A stretch of 7,552 bases of DNA from an uncultured Candidatus Saccharibacteria bacterium (lineage in GTDB: Bacteria > Patescibacteriota > Saccharimonadia > Saccharimonadales > UBA4665). Positions 5,202-7,552 of the stretch are shown here, piece by piece. A program made the position numbers and the translations under genes. Below the pieces are notes generated by a model that saw only the letters and a program-made list of their open reading frames with translations, was not told where the DNA came from and did no database searches. Location of the stretch: NCBI GenBank assembly GCA_903891235.1, contig CAITDW010000051.1, positions 1 through 7,552 on the forward strand, in the 5' to 3' direction. Numbering within the stretch: the stretch's first letter is position 1; each line of letters begins with the position of its first letter.

Positions 5202-6227
5202 ATGACCTTTCAAGAAAACACGGATTTAAGACAATATTCAACAATGAGATTAGGTGGCAAGGCTAAATATTCTTGCACTATTAAGTCTAAATTAGATATA
5301 AAAACAGCTGTTCAATTTGCTAAAGAAAATAATTTAAAAATATTAGTCATAGGTAGAGGTAGTAATGTTATCTGGGCAGATCAAGGCTTTGACGGTCTTT
5401 TGATAATCAACCGAATAGAATTTATTAAAGAGAGAGTCTCTGAAAAATATCATTTTATAGAGGTTGGTGGTGGCTACAGCTGGGATAATTTTGTTGAATT
5501 AACTACCAACAAAAATCTCACAGGAATAGAGGCCATGTCCCTAATACCAGGCACGGTTGGCGCAACACCAATTCAAAATGTTGGAGCTTATGGCCAAGAA
5601 GTCTCAGAAACTATTGATTCTATAGAGGCTTATGATCTCAAGGAGTCAAGTTTTGTAACAATTAAAAATAGTCAGGCAAATTTTGGCTACAGAACGAGTC
5701 GCTTCAAAAACGAGGACTCTAAGAGATTTATTATTTCATCTGTGACATTTAAGTTAAGTGAGCTAAGTCCTAATTTGCCTCTTTATCCAAGTGTCCAAAA
5801 CTATTTTGATGACAATCATATCAAATCGATTAATCCAAAAACTATTAGACAGGCGGTAATAGCTATTAGAAAAACTAAACTACCAGATCCAGAAAAAGTT
5901 TCCAATAATGGTTCGTTCTTTCAAAATCCAGTAATATCAGCCGATCACTTCATTAAATTAGAAAAAATATTTGAGAATATGCCCTATTGGCAAACTAAAG
6001 ATGGAAAATATAAAATTCCTGCAGCTTGGTTAATAGAGAATGCTGGGCTTAAAGGCTTTTATGATGAGAAAACTGGTATGGCAACATCGGATAAACAAGC
6101 GGTTGTTTTTATAAATAAACACGCTAAAAGTACAAATGATTTAATAAGCTTTAGGGACTATATCAGCCATCAAATACTAGATAAATATAATATTAAATTA
6201 GATCAGGAACCAGAAATTTTACCTTAA
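5202..6227 (+). CDS. murB: UDP-N-acetylenolpyruvoylglucosamine reductase (MurB, type I)
   Basis: Cytosolic FAD enzyme that uses NADPH to reduce UDP-GlcNAc-enolpyruvate to UDP-MurNAc, the second committed step of peptidoglycan precursor synthesis. The FAD-binding domain opens with NTDLRQYSTMRLGGKA (6-21) and contains VIGRGSNVIWAD (49-60) and the flavin-contacting SLIPGTVGATPIQNVGAYG (113-131). The substrate domain has FGYRTSRFK (161-169, Arg164 equivalent to the catalytic-site Arg of E. coli MurB), NNGSFFQNP (235-243, Ser238 the proton-donating serine) and QEPEIL near the C-terminus (335-340), holding the expected catalytic Glu. At 341 residues, with the IQN-GAYG signature and the extra substrate-domain segment, it is the E. 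coli-like type I enzyme. No mur neighbour is present, so it stands outside a dcw-type cluster. ATG 5202 is set by the TATAAT 7 nt upstream. Its stop overlaps the glyA stop. Confidence 0.97.
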   Translation: MTFQENTDLRQYSTMRLGGKAKYSCTIKSKLDIKTAVQFAKENNLKILVIGRGSNVIWADQGFDGLLIINRIEFIKERVSEKYHFIEVGGGYSWDNFVELTTNKNLTGIEAMSLIPGTVGATPIQNVGAYGQEVSETIDSIEAYDLKESSFVTIKNSQANFGYRTSRFKNEDSKRFIISSVTFKLSELSPNLPLYPSVQNYFDDNHIKSINPKTIRQAVIAIRKTKLPDPEKVSNNGSFFQNPVISADHFIKLEKIFENMPYWQTKDGKYKIPAAWLIENAGLKGFYDEKTGMATSDKQAVVFINKHAKSTNDLISFRDYISHQILDKYNIKLDQEPEILP

Positions 6228-7501
6228 TTATCACTTGGCAATGGAAATTTTATTGAAAAATCTCTGACTTCTTTTTTTATCTTTTTTAGAATATCTTCAT
6301 TGTCTCTATTAACAACCGCTCGCTTCATCCAATCAGCAATCTTAACCATATCGCCCTCAACTAATCCTCGTGTAGTAATTGCGGGCGTACCAAGTCTTAA
6401 GCCACTCGGTCTATATGGAGGTAATTTATCGTCTGGTATAGAGTTACAATTAGCAGTAAGTCCAATTTTATCGAAGGCTTCTTGAGTAATGCGTCCATCT
6501 ATACCAAAACTTGTAGGCATATCAATCATAATTAAGTGATTATCCGTACCGCCAGTGACTAATTTAAAATCATGTTTTATCAGCTCCTCAGATAGTTTCT
6601 TTGAGTTTTTTAAAATTTGCTTTGCATAAACTTTAAAACTTGGATCCAATGCTTCACCAAATGCAACTGCTTTAGCGAGAATATTATTCATGTGCGGACC
6701 ACCTTGCAGCCCAGGGAAAACTTGTCTATCTATAAGCGTCGGTAAATTCTCAATTGTTTTTTCTGGAGCACGCAAGGGATTAGAGACATTACCGTTAGAT
6801 AAGATTAATCCACCTCTGGGGCCTCTGAGGGTTTTATGTGTAGTTGTTGTCATGATATGAAAACCAAAATCCAAAGGATTGTCGAGTACTTTACCAGCGA
6901 TTAATCCTGCAATGTGAGCCATATCTGCCATAAGGACCGCTCCAACCTCATTGCCAATCTCTACAAATTTTTTATAGTCGAGACTTCTAGGATAGCCACT
7001 AAAGCCAGCAATTATTAACTTAGGTTTCTCTTTCAAGGCGACTTGCCTCATTTCATCATAATCTATTTCACCAGTACTTATGTCTGAGAGTCCATAACGT
7101 ACAAAATTATATAGTTTAGCTGCATGAGTGACAGGTGCGCCATGTGTTAAGTGTCCGCCATGATCTAATTTCATAGCTAGTACAGTGTCGCCGGGATTTA
7201 GCCAAGCCTGGTAAACAGCTAGATTCGCGGGTGCACCACTTAATGGTTGCACGTTAGCATGATCAGATCCAAATAATTTTTTAGCTCTATCGATTGCAAT
7301 ATTCTCGATTTGATCAGTGTTTTCTTGACCACCATAATATCTCTTGCCTGGATATCCTTCGGAATATTTATTAGTAAAAACACTACCTAATGCTTCAAGC
7401 ACATCTCTTGAAACATAATTTTCACTCGGAATAAGTTCTAAACCATTTCTTTGCCTTATCTCTTCAGCTTCTAATATTTTCTGTAATGTTCTGTCTTTCA
7501 C
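6224..7501 (-). CDS. glyA: Serine hydroxymethyltransferase
   Basis: Cytosolic PLP enzyme that interconverts serine plus tetrahydrofolate with glycine plus methylene-tetrahydrofolate, the main source of one-carbon units for nucleotide synthesis. Numbered from GTG 7501 (425 residues, normal for bacterial SHMT): LELIPSENYVS (21-31), NKYSEGYPGKRYYGG (44-58), QPLSGAPAN (85-93), LDHGGHLTHGAPV (112-124), ADMAHIAGLIAG (192-203), and TTTTHKTLRGPRGG (218-231), with Lys223 forming the PLP Schiff base. Near the C-terminus YRPSGLRLGTPAITTRG carries the substrate-carboxylate-binding Arg. All catalytic motifs are intact. The frame also allows a TTG start at 7513, but TTGGAG there is better read as a Shine-Dalgarno site six nt before GTG 7501. 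A TACAAT box (7538-7533) would give a leader of about 25 nt. The gene is convergent with murB and shares its terminal 4 bp. Confidence 0.97.
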   Translation of the reverse strand: MKDRTLQKILEAEEIRQRNGLELIPSENYVSRDVLEALGSVFTNKYSEGYPGKRYYGGQENTDQIENIAIDRAKKLFGSDHANVQPLSGAPANLAVYQAWLNPGDTVLAMKLDHGGHLTHGAPVTHAAKLYNFVRYGLSDISTGEIDYDEMRQVALKEKPKLIIAGFSGYPRSLDYKKFVEIGNEVGAVLMADMAHIAGLIAGKVLDNPLDFGFHIMTTTTHKTLRGPRGGLILSNGNVSNPLRAPEKTIENLPTLIDRQVFPGLQGGPHMNNILAKAVAFGEALDPSFKVYAKQILKNSKKLSEELIKHDFKLVTGGTDNHLIMIDMPTSFGIDGRITQEAFDKIGLTANCNSIPDDKLPPYRPSGLRLGTPAITTRGLVEGDMVKIADWMKRAVVNRDNEDILKKIKKEVRDFSIKFPLPSDN

Positions 7502-7507
7502 TTTATT

Positions 7508-7511
7508 CTCC
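7508..7511 (-). promoter_or_regulatory. Shine-Dalgarno site deciding the glyA start
   Basis: GGAG on the minus strand (7511-7508) followed by AATAAA and then GTG at 7501, a 6-nt spacing. This favours GTG 7501 over the in-frame TTG at 7513, for which no upstream ribosome-binding site is seen. Confidence 0.55.
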
Positions 7512-7532
7512 AAAATAATAATTACTTATTTT

Positions 7533-7538
7533 ATTGTA
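7533..7538 (-). promoter_or_regulatory. Candidate glyA -10 box
   Basis: TACAAT (7538-7533), 5/6 match to the consensus. Initiation would fall near 7526, giving a short leader that includes the Shine-Dalgarno site. The -35 would lie beyond the right edge, so the promoter cannot be completed. Confidence 0.4.
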
Positions 7539-7552
7539 GCAATTTGTTTAGA

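Noticed and set aside
6300..6485. Plus-strand 61-codon frame inside glyA
   Set aside because: Antisense shadow of a conserved enzyme gene.
1..7552. Possible UGA reassignment, since none of the nine stop codons is TGA
   Set aside because: All frames are intact under the standard code, conserved Trp and Gly positions use TGG and GGN, and no in-frame TGA is needed. AT-richness and the small sample explain the TAA preference.

Overview
The window is AT-rich, gene-dense DNA with hardly any spacer. It carries nine protein genes, eight complete and one cut at the left edge, and one tRNA. Housekeeping genes (murB, glyA, tRNA-Arg) sit among short orphan genes. Low GC, minimal intergenic space, mostly leaderless-looking starts and the style of the GlyA and NRAMP-like proteins suggest a reduced-genome bacterium, possibly Patescibacteria/CPR and perhaps Saccharibacteria. 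That placement is inference. The standard code fits throughout, and no phage, IS, CRISPR or integration feature was seen.

Layout, left to right. (1) 1-1409 (+): NRAMP-related metal-ion transporter, 5' end outside the window. (2) 1502-1663 (+): unrecognised 53-aa, very basic protein with a strong Shine-Dalgarno site, filling what would otherwise be a 315-base gap. (3) 1725-2417 (+): stand-alone PP2C-type phosphatase, convergent with (4) 2419-2709 (-), a 96-aa orphan. (5) 2799-3221 (+): 140-aa orphan, divergent from (4). (6) 3234-3310 (-): tRNA-Arg(UCG) with encoded CCA. (7) 3322-4560 (-): protein with three tandem YbjQ-like domains. (8) 4586-5140 (-): XRE-type HTH protein with a DUF3467-like C-terminal domain. 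(9) 5202-6227 (+): type I MurB, divergent from (8). (10) 6224-7501 (-): GlyA, overlapping murB tail to tail by 4 bp.

The best overall signal is regulatory. Six protein genes have a -10-like hexamer ending only 7-10 nt before the start codon and no Shine-Dalgarno site, as expected for leaderless mRNAs. The tRNA has the same promoter geometry. Only the 53-aa ORF and glyA have recognisable Shine-Dalgarno sites. The pattern also moves the HTH gene start from 5167 to 5140. No intrinsic terminator was recognised anywhere, although two convergent pairs are separated by 1 bp or overlap.

Functionally, murB (peptidoglycan precursor) and glyA (serine/glycine and one-carbon metabolism) are core metabolism. 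The phosphatase, HTH protein and triple-YbjQ protein look like regulatory or stress functions. HTH, triple-YbjQ and tRNA genes run in the same direction, each with its own apparent promoter, so they need not be one operon.
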